Source of the DNA: Halomonas sp.
Lineage (GTDB): Bacteria > Pseudomonadota > Gammaproteobacteria > Pseudomonadales > Halomonadaceae
DNA length: 64,000 bases
Assembly (NCBI RefSeq): GCF_011050415.1
Contig: NZ_DRFS01000002.1
Location: 62,001 to 126,000, forward strand
Reading direction: 5' to 3'
The notes under the pieces: generated by a model
Database searches by the model: none
Told to the model about the DNA's origin: nothing
Seen by the model: only the letters and a program-made list of their open reading frames with translations
Program-made: the position numbers and the translations under genes
Shown: piece by piece, positions 54,088 to 62,069 of the stretch
Position numbering within the stretch: position 1 is the stretch's first letter
How the letters are laid out: each line of letters starts with the position of its first letter

Positions 54088-56276
54088 GTAGCATTTTCGA
54101 TTTTAAACCTCAGAGCCACCTCAAGGCCGTCGCGCAACTGGATGCTTTTATTGCGTGGGCGAAAGCCACTTTGCCCAAAGGTGTTCCTAATAAACGGGTT
54201 CATGCGGGGATTCGGTGGGATATGGACTCGTGGCATCAGTCGGGAATTGCCGGTTGTGCATTCACTGTGCATGGATCAGACAGAAATACAAAGGCGAAAG
54301 ATAAAGAGTATATGCCGCCGCCGTTCATAGATTTCGCCAAGGCGCTCATTGTTTATAGAAGAGTTTTTCAAGGGAAGAAATCGACGAATAATTGGCTCTC
54401 CGTTATCAAGATTCTTGAAGTTGCGCTAGTAGAGCTGTCCGGCACAAGGGACGTGACGAGAATATCAGCTGCTATCTGCAACAGAGCCTGTGAGCAACTC
54501 AAAAGGACGTATTCGAACGACAATAATGCATATATTAATAGTAAATCTCTCGAACAGATTGTTCAACTGATGAGAGATAAAGAGTTACTCGCGCAGCCCT
54601 TTCGATGGACTTCGCCGCTGCGAAGGAAGCACTCAGGTACGCTGAAGGAGCAGAGGAAAAATCACGACAACAAAATGCCTAGTCGTGAATCCATTCGAGC
54701 CTTGGGTGAACTGTTTAATAACGATCTAGCGAGTCCGTTGGACATTATAACCATCTCAGCGTGTGCCCTCTTGCTTAGTCAGCCTAGTCGCATCGGAGAA
54801 TTAGCCGATGTTGAGCGTGATTGTGTGGTGTTTAAAGAGGATGTTGATGGCGGTCAGCGTATGTTTTTGCGATGGTACGCTGAGAAGGGTTTTGGAGCGA
54901 CGATTAAGCCCGTTGTGACAGGCATGGAATCTTCAGTGGTATATGTCATGAAGCTGCTGGCACCGATCACTGATGAGGCGCGCAAGTATGCAGCATGGCT
55001 CGAAGATCATCCCGATGATTATCCGCCGCATGAAGGTGTACCCCTGAAAGACCCAGATGAACCGCTCTCGTATGATGAGGCTTGTTCAGCGCTAAAGATG
55101 AAAGGGTATGTGCTTAAATCACCGCGAAAAATTTTTTCGACTAAGTTTCTAGACGTACTAGCAAAACATCAGGCACTAAGTCCTGACGCACAGGCAGTAC
55201 TGGATGAAATACGAGTAGGATGGGATACCAGCAACGGGAAGCGAATCTATGTAAATGGCAAGCTTAATCACTATCAGTTTAACGATAGAGCGGTCATTAC
55301 ATTGCGCAAACTCAATATACTTATGCGCGAAAAGTACCTGTCTAAAGACTTTCCTTACACCTCTCCTGCGGCAGATGGCAAGAAGCGCGTGAAGTACCGT
55401 GATGCGTTGTTCACAGTACGAACGGGTAGCTTGCCTGATGAGACAAAGAATTTCTCCGGACTTCAACTTGATTTTGGAGTAGAGATCGCTGCCAATCATA
55501 GTCGAATGACGGCGCAGTTAGGAGGTGCTATTTTCGAGCGGCATGGATACAAGGGCGTGAAGGTGAAAACTCACGCTTTTCGCCACGAGCTGAATACCGA
55601 GATGCACCGAGCGGGCCTTTCACAACTACTTATCGATGCGTTTTCTGGACGCACTACTATGGGCTCTGTCTACAACCATGAGACAGTCGAGGAGCGTACC
55701 CAAAGGGTTGCGCACTATCACCCCAAAACGAAGCACAGCAACGCGGCTCAGCGGCTGGAGAAGGTCAAAACAAACCAATCTTTGAGTCTCAGTGATGTGA
55801 GAGATCTGCATGAGGGTGATCAGGATCGGGTCATCCATCAGACCCACGTTGGTATCTGTATACATAACTTTGGATCCGAACCTTGCCCAAAAATGGGGGC
55901 CTGCTTGAGCTGTGGTCGGCTCGGTTGTGTGAAGGGTGATGATGTGAAGCTCGCAAATCTTAAAGAAGAACGCGAGGACCTTAAACGCCGCTACGACAAG
56001 TCGCTTGATGCGCAGTCTCGCGATATTTTTGGGGCCTCAGAGTGGGTCAAAAAAGTAGGAATGGATCTCTATAAGTGTGACGCGCTGATCCGAACCCTGG
56101 AGAACCCTGAACTCGAAAACGGCGACATCGTATGGAACGTCGATAATGGTTGGACACTGACAAACAACGCAGCAGCCATGGCAGGGCTGATCGATGCCAA
56201 AGATATCGAAGCGAAAAATGAGCAACTGCTGTCATTAGATGATATGTCAGCAATGTTAGACGAGATCGAGGTATAG
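54084..56276 (+). CDS. Tyrosine recombinase 3 of the trio operon (GmtZ/VPA1269-like)
   Basis: A 730-residue large recombinase, starting at the ATG that overlaps the previous stop; the frame is open further upstream to 53997 but that part lies inside the previous gene. Catalytic pattern: Arg near 236 (QPSRIGELADVE), HAFRH near 497-501 and a Tyr near 529 (GSVYNHET). A Cys motif follows (CIHNFGSEPCPKMGACLSCGRLGC, split ligands near 590-612). The size and order resemble GmtZ/VPA1269-type proteins, but this is from memory of the family. Confidence 0.8.
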   Translation: MSSIFDFKPQSHLKAVAQLDAFIAWAKATLPKGVPNKRVHAGIRWDMDSWHQSGIAGCAFTVHGSDRNTKAKDKEYMPPPFIDFAKALIVYRRVFQGKKSTNNWLSVIKILEVALVELSGTRDVTRISAAICNRACEQLKRTYSNDNNAYINSKSLEQIVQLMRDKELLAQPFRWTSPLRRKHSGTLKEQRKNHDNKMPSRESIRALGELFNNDLASPLDIITISACALLLSQPSRIGELADVERDCVVFKEDVDGGQRMFLRWYAEKGFGATIKPVVTGMESSVVYVMKLLAPITDEARKYAAWLEDHPDDYPPHEGVPLKDPDEPLSYDEACSALKMKGYVLKSPRKIFSTKFLDVLAKHQALSPDAQAVLDEIRVGWDTSNGKRIYVNGKLNHYQFNDRAVITLRKLNILMREKYLSKDFPYTSPAADGKKRVKYRDALFTVRTGSLPDETKNFSGLQLDFGVEIAANHSRMTAQLGGAIFERHGYKGVKVKTHAFRHELNTEMHRAGLSQLLIDAFSGRTTMGSVYNHETVEERTQRVAHYHPKTKHSNAAQRLEKVKTNQSLSLSDVRDLHEGDQDRVIHQTHVGICIHNFGSEPCPKMGACLSCGRLGCVKGDDVKLANLKEEREDLKRRYDKSLDAQSRDIFGASEWVKKVGMDLYKCDALIRTLENPELENGDIVWNVDNGWTLTNNAAAMAGLIDAKDIEAKNEQLLSLDDMSAMLDEIEV

Positions 56277-56278
56277 CG

Positions 56279-56677
56279 ATGGGGCATTTAACGCAGAAGG
56301 ATGAAAAACGCATCATCAAATTGATTGAGGGTTGGTCGGAGCCAAAGCTGACCTGGCCTCTGCTCGTTGAAGCATGCAAAGAAAAACTGGGTATCAGTCG
56401 TGCTCGCCAGTCTCTGATGAAGCTACCCGCCGTCGATATAGCCATGAAGAATCGCAAGGCCGCATTGAAGGCCCCGCAAGAAAAACCAGGATGGATTGGC
56501 GATATTCGCGAAGCGAACGAGCGCATTGAAGAGCTGACCGAGACTAATCAAAAGCTTATGGGCGCTCTTCGGGATATGTATGCGCGATTCCTTATCTGGC
56601 AGGCAAACGCTGATATGCATGGGGTAACGCAATCGATGCTTGAGCAGCCAGTGTCTCACCTTCAGAAGAAAACCTAA
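56279..56677 (+). CDS. Small recombinase-partner protein (GmtX/TnpC-like)
   Basis: A 132-residue soluble protein starting two bases after the third recombinase. It has an N-terminal helical part (MGHLTQKDEKRIIKLIEGWSEPKLTWPLL) that could be a winged helix, and a coiled-coil stretch near 80-105 (ANERIEELTETNQKLMGALRDMY). Tn554-type elements end with a small coiled-coil TnpC, and Gamma-Mobile-Trio sets end with GmtX. Its place in the operon suggests it guides the recombinases. Function is inferred from context. Confidence 0.75.
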   Translation: MGHLTQKDEKRIIKLIEGWSEPKLTWPLLVEACKEKLGISRARQSLMKLPAVDIAMKNRKAALKAPQEKPGWIGDIREANERIEELTETNQKLMGALRDMYARFLIWQANADMHGVTQSMLEQPVSHLQKKT

Positions 56678-56865
56678 TTGAGTGTTCAGAAAGTTATAGC
56701 TGACGAATATCGTGCAGCGCGCTTCCCAGACTTCTGCTTTCTTGATGATCTAATGCGCTGATTCAGGTGAGGTGCTGATTAGGCGTTCTGTCATGGTGGG
56801 CAGCTTTCGCACGGGAGAGTAGCTGCGGGCTTTGTGCGGGTGACAGAGTGTGGTGAATAGCGGGC

Positions 56866-56890
56866 AAAAAAAGCCCGCCGAGGCGGGCTT
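56866..56890 (-). terminator. Terminator of the 32-residue microprotein gene (bidirectional)
   Basis: AAGCCCGCC-GA-GGCGGGCTT is a perfect 9-bp stem. On the minus strand it is followed by TTTTTTT, a classic terminator seven bases after the microprotein stop codon. It may also stop the recombinase transcript from the left. Confidence 0.8.
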
Positions 56891-56896
56891 AGATAC

Positions 56897-56995
56897 TTAC
56901 AGAAGGCTTGGCCAGTAAGGCCATATCATTAACGTCACCTCGATGAGTTTTGAGAAAACATCCAACAAAACGAATGTGACGTCTAAGTGCCTCAT
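56897..56995 (-). CDS. Unannotated 32-residue hydrophobic microprotein
   Basis: A minus-strand frame of 33 codons starts ATG at 56995 and stops TAA at 56897. Its product begins MRHLDVTFVLLDVFSK, continues with LIEVTLMIW and ends PYWPSLL: one amphipathic or membrane-type helix followed by a Trp/Pro-rich end. AGGAG lies seven bases before the ATG. A promoter (TTGATG-17-TGATAA) lies just upstream and a terminator with seven Ts just downstream. This gives a compact unit of about 170 bases. Similar designs occur for type I toxins and small membrane proteins, but no family is recognised. Confidence 0.6.
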   Translation of the reverse strand: MRHLDVTFVLLDVFSKLIEVTLMIWPYWPSLL

Positions 56996-57039
56996 TCTAA
57001 ACTCCTGTCGCTTTTGCGAAGGTGATGAGGCTAGGCGAT

Positions 57040-57068
57040 TTATCAAATGAGCTTGAAGCAGGCATCAA
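57040..57068 (-). promoter_or_regulatory. Probable promoter of the microprotein gene
   Basis: On the minus strand TTGATG, exactly 17 bases, then TGATAA. Transcription would begin about 38 bases before the microprotein ATG. Confidence 0.5.
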
Positions 57069-57132
57069 TTTTGATATATCTTTGGATAGAGAAATATAAA
57101 GCCTTGGGCCTAGCCTCAGGTTTTATCGAAGT

Positions 57133-57163
57133 AAAAGCCCTGGTCCCACAACCGGGGCTTTTT
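57133..57163 (+). terminator. Plus-strand terminator without an assigned gene
   Basis: AAAAGCCCTGGT pairs with ACCGGGGCTTTT (one G-T pair) across CCCACA, ending in TTTTT. No plus-strand gene ends here; a second weaker hairpin with GTTTT lies at about 57106-57124. It may end a small RNA or read-through from the recombinase operon. Confidence 0.65.
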
Positions 57164-57322
57164 CGTTTGTCTGAACAGCACGTCCTGACAAGCTAGATGC
57201 TATATCTAGTTTATGCGCAAAGCAATTCAAGCATATGTGGTATTTTTTACCCACAGGATATTGACAGCTAATGCCCCACACTATCCCTGACAATTAAAAC
57301 TTAAATAGCTAGGAGAAACCTT

Positions 57323-57985
57323 ATGTGGGAGCGTGTGATCGAGCTGATGAGCGACCCAACTTCCGCCCAAGTAGTGGTAGGTATAGTCAGTGTGCTTGTT
57401 GCTTTTATAGCTGTGGTCATTGCCATATGGAACGGCATTATAACGCGCAAGAATGCGAGGCTATCTGTAGTGCCTGCCTTATCAGTTTGGGCTGAATACC
57501 CCAGGGCCAGCAATCCAGTCTGCGAAATAAAGCTAGGAAATAAAGGGTTTGGTCCGGCAATACCTCAATCTTTTCAGGTATTTAGGGATGGAAGTCCGGT
57601 TGGCGGACCGATATTCGATAAGGTAAGCAATTTAATAGAAGGAACCTTTGGGAAGTACTTGAAGGAAATACATTCAGTAAGCAGCTTAGAAAGAGGGCAT
57701 GCGCTAGGTGCGAACGATGAAATCACCATAGCGAAATTCTCAGTTTCCGAAGATCTCGTGCGCACTGGAACTGACGGCATGGCTCAATTTATGACACGCC
57801 TGTCCTTAGTGGTGCGTTATGAAGATATTTATCGAAAAAAGTGGATTTTTGCTGTGCATGAATCCGATGGCTATACCTTACGTGATGCTTGGTGGAGCCC
57901 TTCTTACTGGTCAGCCAGATGCAAGTGGGCGTCGATAGTTACGCCACCACCCCCCTCACTAAAGGTGGATCGACGAGTCAAGTAA
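57323..57985 (+). CDS. One-TM hypothetical protein of the island cargo
   Basis: A 220-residue protein. Residues about 15-40 form a single transmembrane helix (VVVGIVSVLVAFIAVVIAIWNGII) followed by a soluble part rich in beta strands (CEIKLGNKGFGPAIPQSFQVF, LSLVVRYEDIYRKKWIFAVHE). The helix is near the N-terminus without a signal cleavage site, so it is probably membrane-anchored. AGGAG precedes the ATG. No family is recognised. Such proteins are common in mobile islands and sometimes belong to defence or toxin systems, but nothing specific is seen here. Confidence 0.75.
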   Translation: MWERVIELMSDPTSAQVVVGIVSVLVAFIAVVIAIWNGIITRKNARLSVVPALSVWAEYPRASNPVCEIKLGNKGFGPAIPQSFQVFRDGSPVGGPIFDKVSNLIEGTFGKYLKEIHSVSSLERGHALGANDEITIAKFSVSEDLVRTGTDGMAQFMTRLSLVVRYEDIYRKKWIFAVHESDGYTLRDAWWSPSYWSARCKWASIVTPPPPSLKVDRRVK

Positions 57986-58015
57986 ATTTAAATTCGGATC
58001 CTCTCTAGCTCGAAA

Positions 58016-58031
58016 CCCGCCGGTTGGCGGG
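58016..58031 (+). terminator. Hairpin after the one-TM protein gene
   Basis: CCCGCC-GGTT-GGCGGG, 30 bases after the stop codon, followed by CTTGC. A moderate terminator candidate without a T run. Confidence 0.5.
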
Positions 58032-58160
58032 CTTGCATTAGCTTACTACTGGGTCTAAGTTCGATTAATAAATGTTAAAAAAGGCATACTTTGTGGACAC
58101 CATGGTTAAGCCCCTAAATATCAACTTTTTTAGTGTCCAAAAACCTTGCTTGTTAATTTC

Positions 58161-58200
58161 TTGACATGTTGTTCATAAAGCTTATTCTGTTCATGAACAG
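58161..58200 (+). promoter_or_regulatory. Promoter with perfect palindrome for the serine-recombinase operon
   Basis: A consensus -35 TTGACA (58161-58166) and -10 TATTCT (58183-58188) are 16 bases apart. CTGTTCATGAACAG (58187-58200) is a perfect 14-bp palindrome covering the likely start site. The half-site TGTTCAT also occurs at 58170-58176, 18 bases earlier, on the same face. This layout fits a repressor, possibly the recombinase itself or an unseen regulator. Confidence 0.7.
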
Positions 58201-58211
58201 TATGAGGTTTG

Positions 58212-58793
58212 ATGGGGTTTATGTCGGGAAAGCACGTTGGATACATTCGCGTCTCATCAGTCTGTCAGAATAGTGACCGTCAGCTTGATGGCGTCCGGCT
58301 AGACAAGGTTTTCGAAGAGAAAGTGTCTGGCAGGAATGCCGGTTCACGAGAAGTGCTCAATCTCTGCCTCGATTACCTCAGAGAGCACGACGCTCTGCAT
58401 GTCCACAGCATTGACCGGCTCGCTCGCAACATGTCTGACCTGCTCTCGATTGTTGATGATCTGGTAAAGCGTGATGTTACCGTCAAATTTCACTCCGAGG
58501 GGTTAACGTTCGCCCCGCAGACAGATGATCCCATGGCTTCGTTGATGCTGCACATGCTTGGCGCATTTGCCGAATTTGAACGGTCGCTTATTGGCCAGCG
58601 GCGGAAAGAAGGGCTAGAAGCTGCCAGGAAGCGCGGAAAGCAGATTGGTCGGCGGAAATCGTTATCTGATGAGGATCTTTGTGAAATTGCTCAGAAGCTC
58701 TCTAAGGGGGTCTCTAAAAGCGATTTGGCAAAAGAATATGGCGTTTCCCGCACAACGCTATATGCAGCTTTGAACAAGTCTCAGGAGGCGTAA
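58212..58793 (+). CDS. Serine recombinase (resolvase/invertase family)
   Basis: A 193-residue small serine recombinase. The catalytic Ser lies in GYIRVSSVCQNSDRQL; IDRLARNMSDLL and GAFAEFERSLIGQRRKEGLEAARKRGKQIGR contain the active-site Arg residues and E helix. A C-terminal helix-turn-helix (KSDLAKEYGVSRTTLYAAL) binds DNA. Start options are TTG 58209, ATG 58212 and ATG 58221. The stop overlaps the next start (TAATG). Tn3-type resolvases and Hin/Gin invertases share this size; no inverted target sites were found. Confidence 0.9.
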   Translation: MGFMSGKHVGYIRVSSVCQNSDRQLDGVRLDKVFEEKVSGRNAGSREVLNLCLDYLREHDALHVHSIDRLARNMSDLLSIVDDLVKRDVTVKFHSEGLTFAPQTDDPMASLMLHMLGAFAEFERSLIGQRRKEGLEAARKRGKQIGRRKSLSDEDLCEIAQKLSKGVSKSDLAKEYGVSRTTLYAALNKSQEA

Positions 58794-59269
58794 TGGCGAG
58801 CCCACAAGAGCAGGGTCAAATCTATCTTGAAAGATTTCGAGAATGGGTTAAGTCCATGTCCGATGATGATTTTCGCCAGATCGTATACTCCCCAAAGGGC
58901 ATCCTGAATAGACAGCAAATCAAAAAGCTTGCAGGCCTGTCAGACCAGGCCATCAAAAAAAATGAAAATGTAAAAGCCGAACTGCAAGATCTGGAGAATA
59001 GGCTGCGTGAGCGTAACGTACTGCCACCCCTGTCCGAAGCAGGAAAAGAGTCTCTTTCAGCGCCAAAACTCTATAATGCTTCCTCCAAGAGAAACGCTAT
59101 GGATCATGGTCGGCTGGGGAAGCTTGAGGCCGAGAATCAGGACCTCAAAGTACAGCTCGAAAAATTACAGCGAGAAAATGCGCAACTGAAGGCGCAAATC
59201 ACATCGAGTCGAGAGACGGTTGACGCGGTAAACGACGGTTTGATGGTGTTTCTCAAATGTCCGAGCTGA
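58793..59269 (+). CDS. VPA1267-like coiled-coil protein
   Basis: A 158-residue soluble protein. The N-terminal part (ERFREWVKSMSDDDFRQIVY, then LNRQQIKKLAGLSDQAIKKN and LRERNVLPPLSE) closely resembles remembered VPA1267-family proteins, a group found beside VPA1269-type recombinases. The C-terminal third is a heptad coiled coil (LEAENQDLKVQLEKLQREN). The middle part could be a helix-turn-helix. CAGGAGG lies before the start and the last codons overlap the helicase start by 13 bases. The role is unknown; an accessory to recombination is plausible. Confidence 0.7.
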   Translation: MASPQEQGQIYLERFREWVKSMSDDDFRQIVYSPKGILNRQQIKKLAGLSDQAIKKNENVKAELQDLENRLRERNVLPPLSEAGKESLSAPKLYNASSKRNAMDHGRLGKLEAENQDLKVQLEKLQRENAQLKAQITSSRETVDAVNDGLMVFLKCPS

Positions 59270-61467
59270 CACGGGCCTCTGAGCTTGTTCGCGTCACGCA
59301 GGTGCCTTTACGGCACTCTAAAACCACGGTTATCCGAGGTGTGCCTGTGCGTGAGGACCAGACCTTTGCGTCTGCAAATTATAATGTGTCTATCGTAGCG
59401 AATTCTGAATACTTGCCTGTAGATCCGACCCCTGGGCAGATCTGGCGAGTCGCGGGTTACAAACGCACTTACGTGTATGACCACGGGAAAATTAAAGCGC
59501 AAGAACATCAATACCGAGAGCCCGATACTCTGGAGTTTTATTTGCCAGATACCGGTGAGACCTTTATCCAGTTTATCAGCGATGACAAAGCTTTTAAGGG
59601 GATAGGAAACCGCAAGGCACGCCAGCTTTGGGCTAGGTTCGGTGAGGATATTCACCGGATGCTGACTGCGGGCACCTCAAACGACTTTGACGCTCTCTCA
59701 GAACTGCTCTCCACACAATCTATTCAGGCATTGCATGCCGGTTATGAAAAGTATGCGAATCTCAGGCACACCGCCTGGATGTCGAAAGCCAGAATACCCC
59801 ATGCAGTCCAGAAGAGGATTCTCAAGCATCACGGCCTTGGAACTGTTGAGGCGATCAAGTCTAACCCATACAAGCTGCTTCACTTTGGGCTGAGTTTTAA
59901 AGACGTAGACAGCATCCTGAACCATCGTTTTGGACACGCCTGGGAGCAGAAAAGATACTTCCAGGAGCGCATTCAGGCTGGGATGGTCCAGGCTCTCAAG
60001 GATCGAATGCGTGATGGTAGTACGTGGGTCAAGACTAGTCAGCTATTAACGCGAGCATCTGATTATCTGAAATCGTCCTCCAATTGTGAGGAGGGGATTA
60101 AGTGGCTGAAAAGCTCACCGGAAATTGCTCTGTATCATGAGGATGGACGCTTTCATGCCACTGCCACTGCTATACAGGAGTTGGCTGTAGCTAGGCGCAT
60201 AAAGCATTTGATTGATCTCAGAAAGCCACTCACCGGGGTTGAGGAAGGGATTGTAAATGACGTCATTGGCGAGCTGCCCTATGAGCTGACCAGCCAGCAA
60301 GAGCTTGCCATTTATACGAGTCTAACCGAGGGGGTAAGTGCGATCACTGGAGGTGCCGGAACTGGCAAGACCACAGTGCTTTCGACCTTCCTGAAAGCCG
60401 CTGACCACCTTGGCTACAGCATTCACGCTATTGCTCTATCGGGTCGCGCTGCAATGCGCCTGCGTGAGTCAGTCGGCTACCTCACGATGACCATTGCACG
60501 ATTCCTGCGAGAAGATCCAGTGACAGATAACAAAGCTTTGCTGGTCATCGATGAAGCTTCTATGACGGATCTGCCCACGATGTTTCGCATCATCAACCAC
60601 ATCAATCCCAGCTGTAAGTTGGTTTTGACTGGAGACCCCAGCCAGTTGCCACCCATTGGCATCGGAAAGATACTGCACGATATTGTCCTCTCAACGCACG
60701 TGCCAAACACGATGCTGGACATCGTGAAACGTCAAAAGGGGACCACCGGCATACCTGAGTATTCCATGGCTATCAATGCTGGTGAGGTTCCTGAGTCACT
60801 CAGTGCAGGCAACATCTATTTCCATGAGGTTTTAGATCCCCGTCTGGTCAAGGAAAAAGCTGTCGAACTCTATGTCCAGCAACCTTGCGACTCTCGCGTA
60901 ATTGCCCCAACGGTAGCTCTCGTTGATGAGGTCAATGGTGAGATTCAGGAACAGATAAACGGTGACTCTCCGCTGCTCAACTTCAATCTTGATGGTGAAG
61001 ATTTTTATCTGCGTCTAAGGCTGGGCGACCAGGTTTTGTTTACTCAGAATCACGCCAGCGCTGGCGTGCAGAATGGGTCCCTTGGCGAGCTAATCAGCAT
61101 TGATCAAGTCGATAACGTGATTGGCTCTGTGAGGCTGGACACAGGCGAAACGGTCGATTTGCAAAGTAGCTTGATTGATGCTTTGAGCCTGGGATATGCC
61201 ATGACGCTTCATAAAGCTCAGGGGAGCCAGTTCGGACGGGTCATTGTCCTTTTGCAAGACACTAGAGTAGTGGATCGCAGTTGGATCTATACAGCAATCA
61301 CAAGGGCAGTGTCCGAGGTCCACATAGTTGGCGACCCCCGCGTGTTTGAGCGTTTCGTGAAAGCTTCACCGAAGGCTTTTAGGCGGAGAACAATGCTCAC
61401 CAATCTCATTGACTATCTACACAGTGAAAAGTATTCAGAACACATCCCAAAAACTTGTCAAAAATGA
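59257..61467 (+). CDS. RecD2-like superfamily 1B helicase
   Basis: A 736-residue helicase. N-terminal OB/HhH part (FKGIGNRKARQLWARFG near 107-123 matches the RecD2 helix-hairpin-helix). Motor motifs: Walker A GGAGTGKTT near 364-372, Walker B LLVIDEASM, motif III LTGDPSQLPPIGIG, motif V SLGYAMTLHKAQGSQF and motif VI WIYTAITRA. RecD2/TraA-type enzymes unwind DNA 5'-3'. It is the last gene of the serine-recombinase operon with overlapping ends. It differs from the chromosomal RecD of RecBCD by the HhH part and by context. Confidence 0.88.
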   Translation: MSELTRASELVRVTQVPLRHSKTTVIRGVPVREDQTFASANYNVSIVANSEYLPVDPTPGQIWRVAGYKRTYVYDHGKIKAQEHQYREPDTLEFYLPDTGETFIQFISDDKAFKGIGNRKARQLWARFGEDIHRMLTAGTSNDFDALSELLSTQSIQALHAGYEKYANLRHTAWMSKARIPHAVQKRILKHHGLGTVEAIKSNPYKLLHFGLSFKDVDSILNHRFGHAWEQKRYFQERIQAGMVQALKDRMRDGSTWVKTSQLLTRASDYLKSSSNCEEGIKWLKSSPEIALYHEDGRFHATATAIQELAVARRIKHLIDLRKPLTGVEEGIVNDVIGELPYELTSQQELAIYTSLTEGVSAITGGAGTGKTTVLSTFLKAADHLGYSIHAIALSGRAAMRLRESVGYLTMTIARFLREDPVTDNKALLVIDEASMTDLPTMFRIINHINPSCKLVLTGDPSQLPPIGIGKILHDIVLSTHVPNTMLDIVKRQKGTTGIPEYSMAINAGEVPESLSAGNIYFHEVLDPRLVKEKAVELYVQQPCDSRVIAPTVALVDEVNGEIQEQINGDSPLLNFNLDGEDFYLRLRLGDQVLFTQNHASAGVQNGSLGELISIDQVDNVIGSVRLDTGETVDLQSSLIDALSLGYAMTLHKAQGSQFGRVIVLLQDTRVVDRSWIYTAITRAVSEVHIVGDPRVFERFVKASPKAFRRRTMLTNLIDYLHSEKYSEHIPKTCQK

Positions 61468-62069
61468 GTTCTTTGTAACCGTTCGGATAACAAACCTTGA
61501 ACCAAACGGTTTCTGGAAGAGTTTGTTTGACCAAATGTTAGCCTTGCCTTATTTTAATGTAGGCTTTTCCATTATAAATTGAAGGGACAAAGGTTATCCG
61601 GGTGAAGTTTAGGCCATGCATGGCTGCGCGTTTAGATGCCTATTTGTAAGAGCTTTTTCATGCAAGGTAGGCTATTAAAATTCTCCTACTAATAAGGGGA
61701 GGCCGCGATGATAATTTCATTCATAGATAGCCTCCTTGAAAGCGACGTATTTGTTCTTAAGTATAGGCCAAACAATGTTATAGGTGGAGTTTGATTCAGC
61801 CTATTTTTCAGTGCAGAGCGGACTGTGCGCTCAACCAGTTCCGTAAGCTGTACGTCGTGTAAAACAGTCCAATGCCCTCGAACCCAAAGCGCGTCACGCG
61901 CTGTGTGAATAAGAGCCACCCTCTCATTAATCAACTACGCACCTGGCTGGAAAATTCACTGGTTCTGGTACTGCCCAAAAGTGCGCTGAGTTAAGTCCTG
62001 CACTACCTAGATCGCCACCGTTAGAGTCGCCATTATAATTATCATTATTTATCATAGTAGTGGCGACTA
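61468..62069. other. 602-base stretch without a firm gene
   Basis: The region between the helicase and the minus-strand 80-residue gene holds one 28-codon frame with a strong ribosome-binding site (61708-61794) and an 81-codon minus-strand frame with a TTG start and no ribosome-binding site, judged spurious. A 7-bp stem ATAGTAG-N6-CTACTAT at 62054-62073 straddles the end of the next minus-strand gene and may help terminate it. Confidence 0.5.
61708..61794 (+). CDS. Possible 28-residue small protein
   Basis: ATG at 61708 to TGA at 61794. AGGGGAGG sits six bases before the ATG, an almost perfect Shine-Dalgarno sequence. The product begins MIISFIDSLLESDVFVLK and is moderately hydrophobic. No promoter or family is recognised. 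Kept only because of the strong translation signal. Confidence 0.35.
   Translation: MIISFIDSLLESDVFVLKYRPNNVIGGV

Noticed and set aside
58187..58200. Palindrome considered as a LexA (SOS) box
   Set aside because: The LexA box needs CTGT-N8-ACAG; here the gap is only six bases.
58212..61467. Serine recombinase operon considered as a Tn3-type transposon
   Set aside because: No Tn3 transposase, no 38-bp-type terminal repeats and no res site were recognised.
61689..61934. 81-codon minus-strand frame after the helicase gene
   Set aside because: Starts with TTG, lacks a ribosome-binding site and covers the opposite strand of a better supported small frame; no family recognised.
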